The notes under the pieces: model-generated
Told to the model about the DNA's origin: nothing
The model's database searches: none
What the model saw: only the letters and a program-made list of their open reading frames with translations
Assembly: GCF_016097555.1 (NCBI RefSeq)
Contig: NC_054706.1
Coordinates: 42,121,118-42,185,117 of the forward strand
DNA length: 64,000 nt
Source of the DNA: Gigantopelta aegis
Lineage: Eukaryota > Mollusca > Gastropoda > Neomphalida > Peltospiridae
Direction of reading: 5' to 3'
Made by a program: the position numbers and the translations under genes
In this document: positions 22,541 through 33,520 of the stretch, in pieces
How positions within the stretch are numbered: the first letter of the stretch is position 1
Layout of the letters: each line of letters begins with the position of its first letter

Positions 22541-23430
22541 AAGAGTTTTACAGAATTATTTACAGCATGACGGCTGATAATGCCCATTTTAGGGGTGGCA
22601 GGTTATTTCACTATACCCTGTGATGTTAATAATACTGGTACATATTTTTGTGTCTTAGACGGTGGTAATTAATTATCTTGTCTGGCTACCTACCAAATAT
22701 ACACCTGCCAATCAAGAATCACAGGTGGAGGCAATTAAAAAGAATAGACCATTTAACTAAGAAAACACTTTGTTTATCATTTCAGTACTTAAGTTAATAC
22801 ATGGACAAAACATGATAGTTATTTTGACTTTGATAATTGTGGTTTATTTTGTATTGAAAAATAATATATACTTATTGCTGGCTTACTGGGATGGATATTA
22901 TTACAGAACATTGCGATACATGCCTGTTTTATCATCCTGCAAAAATAGGTACATTTGTTTCTTCAGTTCTAAGACTAATTCCTGACGTGACGCATTAAGT
23001 ATTAGTTAACCACTGGCTCACCAGAGGGCATATTCATTAGGATCGAACTGAATGGCTGTGGTTGTTATATATATAATAGCCATCACATTTAATCATTTAT
23101 TAATTAAATATTCCAATATAGTTGTTAATATTAAGCAATAATGTGCATTATATAATGTTCAAAGTAAGTAGGGGATATTCAAATATAACACAATATAACA
23201 GATATATTAACTTTTATTGAAGTGTTACTTAATGGTAAAACACAAGCACTCATGTGACAAAGGATTGGCATTAAAGATTATAGCCAGAATAGTGATGTAG
23301 GTCCGGAGAAGACACAGATAGGCAACTGGGCTGGTGCTTGTCAGTTTGACGTTTTCAATATTTGCACTAAAACCACTGCAGTTTGCCAAGCACGCACAAA
23401 TCCGATGTGGCATGCTCCTGATTAAACATC
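22541..23430. other. no recognisable feature
   Basis: No exon, RNA gene or repeat could be supported. Confidence 0.5.
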
Positions 23431-23439
23431 CAATTCATT

Positions 23440-24290
23440 TGGGGGGAATCCTGTCCCATTCCTCTTGGAGAGTGGCACATAATTTAGCCAAGTCGGTTGG
23501 CTGTCATCATCTGATGATGTCCCACATGTGCTCAATGGGTGAAAGGTCTGGGCATGGTAGTATAGTGATGTTCCTTTGCTGTAGATACGCAGTGACCAGT
23601 AGACTCCGGTGAGCATGGGCATTGTCTTCCTGAAAAACAAAATGGTGTCCAGTCTGATGTGCAAAGGGCACAATGATCGGTGCAAGGATGTTTTCACGGT
23701 AGTACTGCCCAGTGACCCTCCTATGAACAATATGCAGCTGCATTCTGGCAGTCATGGTGATGCCACCCCACACCATAACGAACCCTCCTCCAAATTGGTC
23801 ATAAGGACGAACGTTGATGTTGGCGTAGCATTCATTTTGACGTCGCCAGACACAATGTCGTTGATCATGGAAATCTAGTGTGAATCTGGACTCGTCTAAA
23901 AACATTACCCGAGCCCAATGCCTGTTAGCCCAATGTGTACACCATTGATATCTGGCAGCAATGCGTCTTGCAGTCAAATGTGAGGTAACGTAGGGACATC
24001 ATGGATGTTACTTCTATGCAGTCTGTTAAGAATAGTCTGACCAGACACTTGTAATGCCAGTTGTAACATGGAGTTCGCTTGCAATTTGATTGGATGATTC
24101 ACTTCAATTCCACAATGTGTAAGTCCTAATGAATCAGTCCTGCACCGGAGTTGTAGCCCTTGGCCGTCCTGAACGGGTATGATCATCCACATTTCAGGTT
24201 TGTTGACATCAGGCCCACAATCGGCTAATGACTGATTGTGACACAAAATCTACGCGCCACAATTCGTTGGGTGGTGCCAACTTGGAGCAT
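23440..24290 (-). pseudogene. Tc1-like transposase, broken
   Basis: An open block of 156 residues (23507-23977) carries the DDE core: VMFLDESRFTL (first Asp), DQFGGGFVMVWGGIT, FQEDNAHAHR (second Asp) and SPIEHMWD (Glu). Between the second Asp and the Glu there are only 30 residues; the family's DD34E spacing needs four more, which are missing just before PDLSPIEHMWD. The N-terminal half (23974-24246) is present but frame-shifted (LALQVSGQTILNRLH is visible), and stops follow. Terminal repeats were not found. Inactive relic. Confidence 0.85.
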
Positions 24291-25350
24291 GCCTACAGCC
24301 CTGAGACGTTTCTATGTTTGATATGTCACATTTTTGAATAGTTACACAATGTTGTAAAGAATGTGACAACAAAGATTATGATTTAGTGTTCCAGTAACAA
24401 ACAAGAAAGAATATTGCCACAGTGTGCACACAACGTACACACAAACTAAGTGTTTAATTTCGAATCACACCTTCACACATGCAACATCATGTCACGTGTT
24501 CCGCAATCGAAACAATCAGTGTGTTTTTTTATGCTCTTTGAGTGAGAACATTAATGCATATTGTGCACTTATTTTGAGTTTTATATCCGATTTTATTCTA
24601 TAATGATTGATTTGGCCGGGACCAGTCAGTCATATCGACACGAGCGATATATCGACTCGAACTAGTTCGACACAACTTGCTTGACTATTTGGATTTTTTT
24701 TTTTTGAAATTTGGTATATCCAGAGCCGTCAACCTGTGGCAATTCTTAGGCGTGAGATAATTAGAAATCAGGGTCCAGGGACTGCAGGCTCTTGGTCGGG
24801 TCCAGGGCGAAGTTTTTTGTTGTTGGTTGAAGTCCAAAATGGAAATCTCTAATAACAATCGAGCAGGTGCAAGTTTTACTAATTAATACAGTTAATGTTA
24901 AACCATATACAAGTCGGTTATCAGTAGCACCTGCGAGTGATTGTTGGTATTGAACCGAGGATAGGTTCAATATGCTGTATTATTATTAATAGGCAACGAA
25001 TTCAGAGACCTGCATAATCAGCATATAATTCCATTCAACTCAAACCACGATTATAAAATATTTTTATTTTTAGAAAAAGTGTGAGATTATAGTAATGTTG
25101 CGTGAGAGAGCATGATCTTTGTTACAAATGCGTGAGAGTCAACAGGTATGTAAATGTGCTTAAATAAAAGGAAACTTGCGACTTACAAAATTAAATCAGA
25201 CAATGGATTTAATTGATGCATCATTTGTCAGTATAAGTAACAGGAGATTTTCAATGAAATGTGTGACTGCCACATCGTTAATAGATGTTTGGGGGGTCCA
25301 TGCACGAAAATGTGAAAATTGACAGTAACGTGTCTGAGCACCTTGGACAT
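24291..25350. other. no recognisable feature
   Basis: AT-rich flank of the transposase relic. Nothing else was supported. Confidence 0.5.
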
Positions 25351-25352
25351 CA

Positions 25353-25612
25353 ATGGGTAGGTGTAAACCACTTGCACCAACCAGTGATCCATAACTGGTT
25401 CAACAAAGGCCATGGTTTGTGCTATCCTGCCTGTGGGAAGCGCAAATAAAAGATCCCTTGCTGCTAATCGGAAAGAGTAGCCCATGTAGTGGCGACAGCG
25501 GGTTTCCTCTCAAAATCTGTGTGGTCCGTAACCATATGTGTGACGCCATATAACCGTAAATAAAATGTGTTCAGTGTTCGTTAAATAAAACATTTCTTTC
25601 TTTCTTTTATAC
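25353..25612 (+). mobile_element. SINE, head-3 type (head truncated), tail A
   Basis: Begins GGGTAGGTGTAAACCACTTG, the downstream part of the third head type (complete at 30030). Body, then tail A (GTTCGTTAAATAAAACATTT and TTTC repeats). It is inserted in the Tc1-like relic that continues at 25625. Confidence 0.85.
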
Positions 25613-25624
25613 CTGCACAATAGG

Positions 25625-25930
25625 AAAAAAAAGTCCGGCGATCTTGCACGCCAGTTAAGTATCTCAATATTGTTCCTTGAAGAAGTCCAGTCATTGGTCT
25701 GGCTGAATGCTGACGTGCATTGTCCTGTTGAAACAAAAAAGCCTGGATACTGCATAAAAGCCTGGATACTGCATAAAAGCCTGCATGGATGGAATGACAA
25801 CTGGTGTGATGATTTCGTCACTAATGCTATAAGAATTCATGTGCCCATGAAAGATGAAAATGAGATTGTTTTTTCCGATGTCATGAATTCCTGCCAACAC
25901 ACCATGACGCTACCACCACTGCCTTCTTTA
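25625..25930 (-). pseudogene. Tc1-like transposase fragment
   Basis: Minus-strand pieces in different frames: GSVMV..AGIHDIGK, then SDEIITPVVIPSMQAF, FQQDNARQHSA (second catalytic Asp), and SSRNNIEILNWRARSPD, where the SINE cuts it off before the catalytic Glu. A 19-bp unit (TGGATACTGCATAAAAGCC) is duplicated at 25742-25779. Dead fragment. Confidence 0.8.
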
Positions 25931-26149
25931 TACTGTTCCCACTCATCTGCAATTATCGTTTTATTAATTTCTGGAACCAGTTAACAAATTCAGCAAGAAT
26001 GATGCGAAATATATATATATATATAAATATATAAACAACATTCTGTCCATTTTTACTCTGTATGCTTTTTCTCAGTCTCTCTCTGCATAGCTGTCTCTTG
26101 TTTTATATGGTAATGTTTCTCCACTCTCTTAATGTGTCACTCTCCAGTA
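25931..26149. other. no recognisable feature
   Basis: Short TA run near 26011. No gene. Confidence 0.5.
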
Positions 26150-26452
26150 GGGGGCGGGATGTAGACCTGTGGTAAAGTGCTCTCTTAGTGCACTGTCAGT
26201 ATAGGATCAATCCCCTTTGGTGGGCCCATCGGTCTATTTCTCGTTCCAGCCAGTGCACCATTACTGGTGTAGTGGCATGTACTATCCTGTCTGTGGGATG
26301 GTGCATATAAAAGATCCCTTGCTACTAATAGAAACATGTAACAGGTTTCCTCTATAAGACTGTCAAAATTACCAAATGTTTGACATCCAGTAGCCAATGA
26401 TTAATAAATCAATGTGCTCTAGTGGTGTTGTTAAACAAAACAAACTTTACTT
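26150..26452 (+). mobile_element. SINE, head 1 with tail B
   Basis: GGGGCGGGATGTAGACCTGT head, body with a small deletion, tail B (ATTACCAAATGTTTGACATC ... GTGCTCTAGTGGTGTTGTTA) and AAACAAAACAAACTTTACTT end. Confidence 0.9.
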
Positions 26453-27900
26453 TAGGTTTTGAACATGCTAGGAAATCCCTGAAATCCTTCATTTACAATA
26501 TAGGCCTTTCGTTATCAAAAAAAAAATCTTTTAAATCCACCAAAACATGTCGGCATGCTTGAATATAGGCATGTCAAATACTAAGTATGTAAGTAAAAAA
26601 AAAAGAACATGTATAAATTTAACATTTTACATGTAACTTCAAAGTTGTTAATCACTGGAAGGGGTTTGTCCCATCTACCAACCGCTGTATCTCACGGTGT
26701 ATACATAGTGTTGAATCTCGTGTCTGCATTTTGTGTTGAAGAAGTTCCTGTTTAGAATTTTAACTCTTCACCTTCCCGAAAATCCTAGATCCGTTGTGGG
26801 TATATAATATTTAACTCTTTGTGCAAAACACAATTGTTTTCTTAAGTTTTCTTGAAAATGTTTATTTAACAAAGCCATTTTTCTTGATTGTGTAATCTTT
26901 GCAGGACCTTATTTCCTCTAATAAGCGTGGTCTGTAACACTTTGCAACAAAATAAACGCCGGGCCTCGAATAAGCACCAGGTAAGACGGCCGAAAACGGA
27001 TTACTCCCTGGCATAATTTAGGCACTTTACCTGGACAAATAATATTAATTTGCTCTTTGTTTTTTCAAAGTTTTGTTAAACTTCGAAATTAAATTTTAAA
27101 AATAAATAAAATAGTCAGTTTCTAGGTTTTAGCTTTAGTTTCTAAAATAATTTGTTTGAAAAAATAAAAGCCGGGTCTCCGATAAGCGCGGGGTCTACAA
27201 CTATTTTGAAATGAATAAGCGCCTATGAGCAAATACGGTATTTAATTAAAGTTCACATAAAAAACCCCCACGAAATAGCCTGTTTGCGTACCCACTAAAA
27301 TGTGGGGTATTCGTGAAACGATAAGGAACATTTGTGTGCTTGCAACCGCTTGTGTGCTTTTTGTGAGCCAATAATGGTCCTAAAACAGTCTGAATTTGAA
27401 AAAGTACCATAAATTTAAGATACTCATTGCCATTTGTTTGATTATATATAATATTGAATACATTATGGTATTTTCCCATGACCAGATGTTAAAATTCCAT
27501 CACTATTCATGACCGTGTGAATCTTTCGTATCATTTTTAACAATATTTTGCATTATTCATTTTGAGTGCGAGTGCGAATAATTTTTACATGCTCATATAC
27601 CACTAGTGTTTCGAGCATGTCCGTCCCGGGGCCTGTCTCTGGATAGCCAGTGATTTGCTCCAGGACAGAAAAAATTCTGGGGACAATTTTGAAATTTATA
27701 TCCAAAAATTAATTAGTGGGCCTTTAAAATTTTGATGCGAATCTCTAATTAATATAATTAATAAAGAAAATTCTACTCATTAAATTTGGTTGCTAGATTA
27801 GATCGTGTGGTCAAAAAGAAATTAGATAAGATCGGTGGCCTGACTCAGGGGGTGGGGGGTGGGGTAGATTTGAAAATGGGAAGAATTTTGAAAACGGCAA
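26453..27900. other. no gene; possible old MITE around 26940-27240
   Basis: Phrases such as AATAAGCGTGG, AAACGCCGGGCCTCGAATAA and GCCGGGTCTCCGATAAGCGC repeat at 26920-27240, typical of a diverged repeat. No coding exon was recognised. Confidence 0.35.
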
Positions 27901-28157
27901 TTAGTAAAAAAGTTAATAGAATTTTTTAAAAAAGAAAAAAGTTACAAGCCAGAAATAAAAAGAATTGACTGCTCTGTCGAATATTGATATAATTTGGAGC
28001 ATTTTAGAAGAAGTCCAAAAATAAATATTAGTAAAAAAGTCAATAGAATTTTTTAAAAAAGAAAAAAGTTACAAGCCAGAAATAAAAAGAATTGACTGCT
28101 TTGTCGAATATTTATATAATTTGGAGCATTTTAGAAGAACAGTCCAAAAATAAATAA
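27901..28157 (+). repeat. tandem duplication, 127-bp unit x 2
   Basis: Units 27901-28027 and 28028-28157, both beginning TTAGTAAAAAAGT, about 97% identical by eye. The high identity suggests a recent event. Confidence 0.9.
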
Positions 28158-28335
28158 GAGAAGAGAAAAAAAGAAGTAATTTCGACATAAACTTTTGAAC
28201 GACGGTCAAAAAGTTTAAAGTCCGATCTATATGTCCACATGAGTGGCCTCGTTAAGGCCGTTAGGGTGCACAGCTTGTAGGGACGAGATGGGTTGCATCC
28301 TGTCAAGAAAATGCCTAGACTGACAGTCAATAGAC
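28158..28335. other. no recognisable feature
   Basis: May belong to the repeat that follows, but this part has no second copy in the window. Confidence 0.4.
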
Positions 28336-28581
28336 GTTGAAGGTGTAGTGCTGTGCTGAAATACAGATCTTGAGAAGCCGGATCCGTCTGAATGAGAGAG
28401 AGAATCAGACTAGGGTATAGTCCAGTCATCATGGGTTGGTATAGTGGTGCGGACGTGCCCAACTCTGAGAGGATACAAGATGGTATCACAATAAAACAAA
28501 GTAAAGTCTAGAAAAGAGTAGTAGGGGCTGACCCCGCTTCCTATTTCTTCTTAGAGTGGGGCGGTCAATCTTCCAGTGCTG
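28336..28581 (+). repeat. unclassified 245-bp interspersed repeat, copy 2
   Basis: Matches 5270-5514. Flanking sequence differs, so the borders are set by the comparison. Confidence 0.75.
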
Positions 28582-28974
28582 TTAGGACAGGCTCGGACAT
28601 GTAGAGGCTAAACGCGAACAACCAAGTCTTTCTGCAGAATGGCGTCATACGAGTCACGAAAAAAACAAATGTTACACTAGTCTAATTTCTAGAACTGCTT
28701 ATCACTTTTTAGCATCTGCTTCCAGCATAAAATATAAAATAAAAAAATTGATTCTCACTTCACAAAATTAATTTCGAGTCTTGAAGGTGTAATTAAATGT
28801 TTTCATGGAGATCAACTGTAGCATACACAGTAACTGTAGCATACACAGTAATCTACATTTAAAATGAACCTTTATACAAGGCCCATAGGTGCGTGAGCCA
28901 ACGTCTAAGAGAAGAACAACTTTGATTCCAAACCCGCACTTACTGAGTGCGTTAGCCAGGCAGAGGAAAGGTTA
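28582..28974. other. no recognisable gene
   Basis: Small tandem (AACTGTAGCATACACAGT twice, about 28814-28850). Nothing else was recognised. Confidence 0.45.
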
Positions 28975-29390
28975 TCAGTATACTACCAAATCAAATCCCA
29001 CAGATGACAATAGTAACATATGTGGCTAAAACTCCTACCTGCAGCGTATCAATCGACATCAGGTCAGGTGAGAGTGCTTAACGTGCACATTCAGAACAAG
29101 CTGTTGTAAGGCATGCCAATCGACATAAACGCCATAGATATAAATACTACTACCCCTCACCCTTAAAGTTAGTCAGAAAAAATTGGGGGTCAAGCTGCTC
29201 ATTTCTGAGATAACAGCGTCTGCACAAAATTTGAGTACACGTACCCCATGTTTCAAGCACAAGGCTACTTAACACAGTGGCACATGATGAAATAATTTTT
29301 TTTCTTTTTTTTTACAACACTCACATTTATCACCAATCACAAAACTTGTGGTGTTCACTATCAACTGAAGACATTTACTGTCGGGTGTGT
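28975..29390 (+). repeat. dispersed direct repeat, copy 1
   Basis: From TACTACCAAATCAAATCCCA through CTTGTGGTGTTCAC; copy 2 at 30935-31345, same orientation, about 85-90% by eye. Ends are not TG...CA and no coding internal region lies between, so an LTR pair is unlikely. Confidence 0.7.
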
Positions 29391-30029
29391 GTACTTGGGT
29401 ATATATGTAGAGACAATAAAGATAGAGTACTTCTACCCCTTTAAAGAATTCCATTAAAATACATGCACTTGACTGACCCCCTAAATTATGAAGACCTTGA
29501 CACGCACATCAAAGAAATGTGTAGGAATTTCAAACCCATCGGCCATGTTGATTTTCATAATGAACCAACGACTAAATTTTATTTACTACTGTAGTTGGTT
29601 TTAATATTTGTGATATCTGGAATTATCATCCCGCTTTCATACATTTATTTTTGATTAATTACTGAAATTTGTTTTTTAAATGACATAACTACCCGAACAT
29701 CTATTTTCTTATCCAGATGATAACAATATGTATATTGGATGTATTCCTGCAATCTGTAATCCATCATTTCATTCAGTTAGTAACATTGGGTAATACAGCT
29801 TTAACAATAAAATAAATTATCAACTTACTCCAAGGCAGATAATCAAATCTGAAAAAAACCTGGTTCTAGTATAAACTTAAATGCTCTTCGTGAGAGCAAA
29901 CTAATTGATTATTTACACACAAAAAATTGATCTGGAGATCTATGTTCAATAAGCTTACTGTTATGTATAAATAAGAGCAGAAGGCACAATAGTGACAACA
30001 AATTTAATTATGTCTTTGATAAAGTTTTT
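29391..30029. other. no recognisable feature
   Basis: AT-rich; nothing supported. Confidence 0.5.
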
Positions 30030-30427
30030 ACTGGCCTCGGTGGCGTCGTGGCAGGCCATCGGTCTACAGGCTGGTAGGTACTGGGTTCGGATCCCAGTCG
30101 AGGCATGGGATTTTTAATCGAGATACCGACTCCAAACCCTGAGTGAGTGCTCCGCAAGGCTCAATGGGTAGGTGTAAACCACTTGCACAGACCAGTGATC
30201 CATAACTGGTTCAACAAAGGCCATGGTTTGTGCTATCCTGCCTGTGGAAAGCGCAAATAAAAGATCCCTTGCTGCCTGTCATAAAAAGAGTAGCCTATGT
30301 GGCGACAGCGGGTTTCCTCTAAAAACAGTGTCAGAATGACCATATGTTTGACGTCCAATAGCCGATGATAAGATAAAAAATCAATGTGCTCTAGCGGCGT
30401 CGTTAAATAAAACAAACTTTACTTTTT
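30030..30427 (+). mobile_element. SINE, head 3 with tail B, complete
   Basis: Third tRNA-like head: CTGGCCTCGGTGGCGTCGTG with a strong B box GGTTCGGATCCC. Then the shared body and tail B (GTGCTCTAGCGGCGTCGTTA). A flanking duplication close to TTTGATA..GTTTTT (about 30016-30030 and 30427-30440) supports a full-length insertion. Confidence 0.9.
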
Positions 30428-30934
30428 TGATAGTTTTTCTTAAAATTTCCCCATAAAACTACAAATTTGTCTAAAATATAACTCAGCACCATATAAATAT
30501 TTCAAAATTACAAAATCTAATTCTTTACAAATTTGAGTTTTCAGAATTTCATTCATGAAAATTCAACTATGTTAATGGAAACTAAAGACATTAACAGACT
30601 ATTTGCATGTGTTATTTTTAATACAAAAATAAATTGCTATTAAAATCTTAGATCAGGTTGGCTATATATAATACCATATTTAAGAGCAGTTGTATATGGC
30701 AAGTCAAATACTATGTAAAAAGAAATTATTGAAATCTTTACAGTATGAATTATAGGTCAAAACCACCTTTTCCTCAGTGCTAACTTTGATTCAAACTCTA
30801 TTCAGATCCATGTACAGTGATTATTGTCACGGTCAACGTCACTGTGAACTTGCATGATCCAATGGCCACTAATTAATTAAAGAGAATGACAAAATCATAA
30901 TATTTTTTATTATGCACTGAATATGTGCTATAGG
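30428..30934. other. no recognisable feature
   Basis: AT-rich; nothing supported. Confidence 0.5.
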
Positions 30935-31345
30935 GTGTATACTACCAAATCAAATCCCATAGACGACAATAGCAACATGTGGCTAAAACTTCTACCTGTA
31001 GCATATCAATCGCCATAAACGCCACAGATATAAATACTACCACCCCTCACCCTTAAAGTGAATCGGAAAAAATTGGGGGTCAAGCTGCTCATTTCTGAGG
31101 TAACGGGTACCGTAGTGTCTATGACTACACTAGTTCTTCACAAAATTTGAGTACTTTTTTTTTTTCAAGTACCCCCCATACATGTTTCAAGCACAAGGCT
31201 ACTTGACACAGTGGTACTAGTTGAAATATAATTGCATACATTTTTGGCCCCGATGAAACATTTTTTTAACAACCAACACAGATTTATCACCAATCACAGG
31301 ACTTGTGGTGTTCACTTCTCTATCAAAACGTTGGGTGCACCTTGA
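30935..31345 (+). repeat. dispersed direct repeat, copy 2
   Basis: Second copy of 28975-29390, with a short extra segment around 31098-31135. Confidence 0.7.
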
Positions 31346-31600
31346 ACTTTGACCCAGCCGGAAGTTATTTGGTTTACTACTACTTATAGTAGAATGGAAA
31401 ACTCTTGATTCCAAACCCAGGCAGAGGGATCCCATCAGCTACGTACAGTTGTCCCTCTAGGAGAAGGTCAACTCTGAGTTCAAAAACAGGCTCTGTATCG
31501 GACAACATTATGGCATTACTCCCTTGGAATACAGCCAGAGGGGAGTGGTGCCAGGCCCCAAGCCTCAAAGGGGCCTACCCAAGCGACTGGCAACACTAGA

Positions 31601-32555
31601 AAGTATCTCAAAGTGATGCACTGGAACACAGAAGGCATCAAAAACAAAAAACATGAGTACCTAATCCAAAACGACATTGATATCCTTTGCGCACAGGAGA
31701 CACACCTCACTGAGAACCAAATATTCTTTTTGCGTGGCTACGATCTATACCAACATGACAGGCATCAAAGAGGAGTGCTGACCCTGGTCAGAAATAACAT
31801 CCCTGCAATGGAAACCCACAAGTCAGAAGATGAAGGAACAGAATTTCTCTCGGTGAAGCTCCTGCTCGTAAAAGAGGAACGTACTATCGTAAACTGCTAC
31901 TCTCCACCAAACACACCACTGCAACTGGACAAGATCCCAACTGACTCACAAATACCTAATAGTCGGTGACTTCATCAGTCAATCACCCAGTTGGAGTTAA
32001 ACAGACCTAGACAGGAGAGGAGAAGAAGTGGAAGATTGGATGCTGGATAATGATTTCGTCCTCATCAACCAGCCTTACCACACCCCAACCTGCTATTCCA
32101 GAGCCTGGAAGACGATGTCCACACCAGATCTGGCAATGGCAACAGGAGATACTGAAAAACTCAAAGGACAGTCTGCAAGCAACTTGGTGGAAGTGACCGT
32201 GTTCCTATGACTCTTGAAATAACATTCAAAGGAGTACATGCAACATTACGCAAGGAGCCAAGTTGGAATTATAAGAAAGCAAACTGGACAGCTTATACAG
32301 AAAATACTGAGCAGCTATGTGAAGAAGTGTCTTTAACAGAAAATATACACCATAACACTCACCTCCTGACCTATGCAATTCTGAAAGAAGCAAAAGAAAC
32401 CATTCCAATAGGAAGGAGAAAGCACTACATGGTATTCTGGAACCCAACAGTGGGAAAACTACATGATGATCTCACAACAGCGAGAGAGAAAATGGAACAA
32501 GATCCAACACTTGAAAACATCAAATCACACAACTTAGCAAAGTTCAACAAGAGTT
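31601..32555 (+). pseudogene. LINE endonuclease domain and linker
   Basis: The block KVMHWNTEGIKNKKHEYL, then DILCAQETHLTEN (catalytic Glu of AP endonucleases), VGDF at about 31963 in a shifted frame, and STPDLAMATGD near 32120 show an APE-type endonuclease that nicks target DNA for target-primed reverse transcription. Next comes the linker to the RT (SWNYKKANWTAYTE; RKHYMVFWNPTVGKLHDDL). Frame changes near 31950 and 32210 and a stop at 32555 break it. Confidence 0.8.
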
Positions 32556-33017
32556 AAAAACCAGGAAATACAGCGGAGCTGACATGAAAAAAAGCCATCT
32601 CACGTACATACAGGAAAAATGGCAGCAAACATACTCTCCGATGCCTTCCAGAATGTCAGCAATCTGAACATGTCAAAGGAAAGGACCAAAGAAGTGGAAA
32701 CCTCCTTCACATCATACAAGCTACACTATGCTATTAGACTGCTCAAAATTAAAAAGGCACCTGGATGGGATGGAGTCAACAATGAAATAATCCGCCACCT
32801 AGGACCACAAGCAAGGCTACCACTCTTAAAACTCTTCAACCGATCATGGCTAACAGGAAAATTCCCAATACAGTGGCAGGAGGCAATAATAACACCCGTC
32901 CTAAAGAAAGGAAAAGAGAAAAAAAGACAAAGCAAGCTACAGACCGATCAACCTACTTAGCTGCCTAGGATAACTAATAGAGAGAATGGTCAACAGAAAA
33001 CTCTTAAAACCACCTGG

Positions 33018-33160
33018 AGGGGCGGGACATAGCCCAGTGGTAAAGCATTCACTTGACGCGCGGTCGGTCTAGGTTTCCTCTTTCTATATCTGTGTGGTCC
33101 TTAACCATATAACTGTAAATAAAATGTGTCGAATGCGTCGTTAAATAAAACATTTTCTTC
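33018..33160 (+). mobile_element. SINE, head 1 with tail A, internal deletion
   Basis: Head GGGGCGGGACATAGCCCAGT through CGGTCTAGG joins directly to TTTCCTCTTTCTATATCTGT of the 3' part; the body is missing. Flanked by CTTAAAACCACCTGG (33003-33017) and CTTAAACCACCTGG (33161-33174). Confidence 0.9.
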
Positions 33161-33174
33161 TTAAACCACCTGGG

Positions 33175-33493
33175 GTCGCGACATAGCCCAGTGGTAAAGA
33201 GTTTGCTTGATGCGCGGTCAATCTAGGATCGATCCCCGTCGGTGGACCCGTTGGGCTATTTCTTGTTCCAGCCAGTGCTCCACAATTGATGTAACAAAGG
33301 CCGTGGTATGTATTATCCTGTCTGTGGGATGGTGCATATAAAAGATCCCTTGCTGCTAATCGAAAATAGTAGCCCATGAAGTGGCTACAGCAGGTTTCCT
33401 CTCTTAATATCTGTGTGGTCCTTAACCATGTCGTCATATAACCGTAAATAAAATGTGTTGGGCGAGTCGTTAAATAAACCATTTCCTTCCTTC
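33175..33493 (+). mobile_element. SINE, head 1 with tail A, full length
   Basis: Starts GGTCGCGACATAGCCCAGTG, B-box region GGATCGATCCCC, body, tail A with (TTCC)n. Flanked by CTTAAACCACCTGG before and CTTAAACCATCTAG after, so it shares its target sequence with the SINE at 33018. Confidence 0.9.
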
Positions 33494-33520
33494 TTAAACC
33501 ATCTAGAAACTAACAAACTA

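Noticed and set aside
23609..23878. Plus-strand frame of 89 residues
   Set aside because: Antisense to the Tc1-like transposase core.
28975..31345. LTR retrotransposon with two LTRs
   Set aside because: The direct repeats lack TG/CA ends, primer-binding site and gag-pol content; a SINE lies between.
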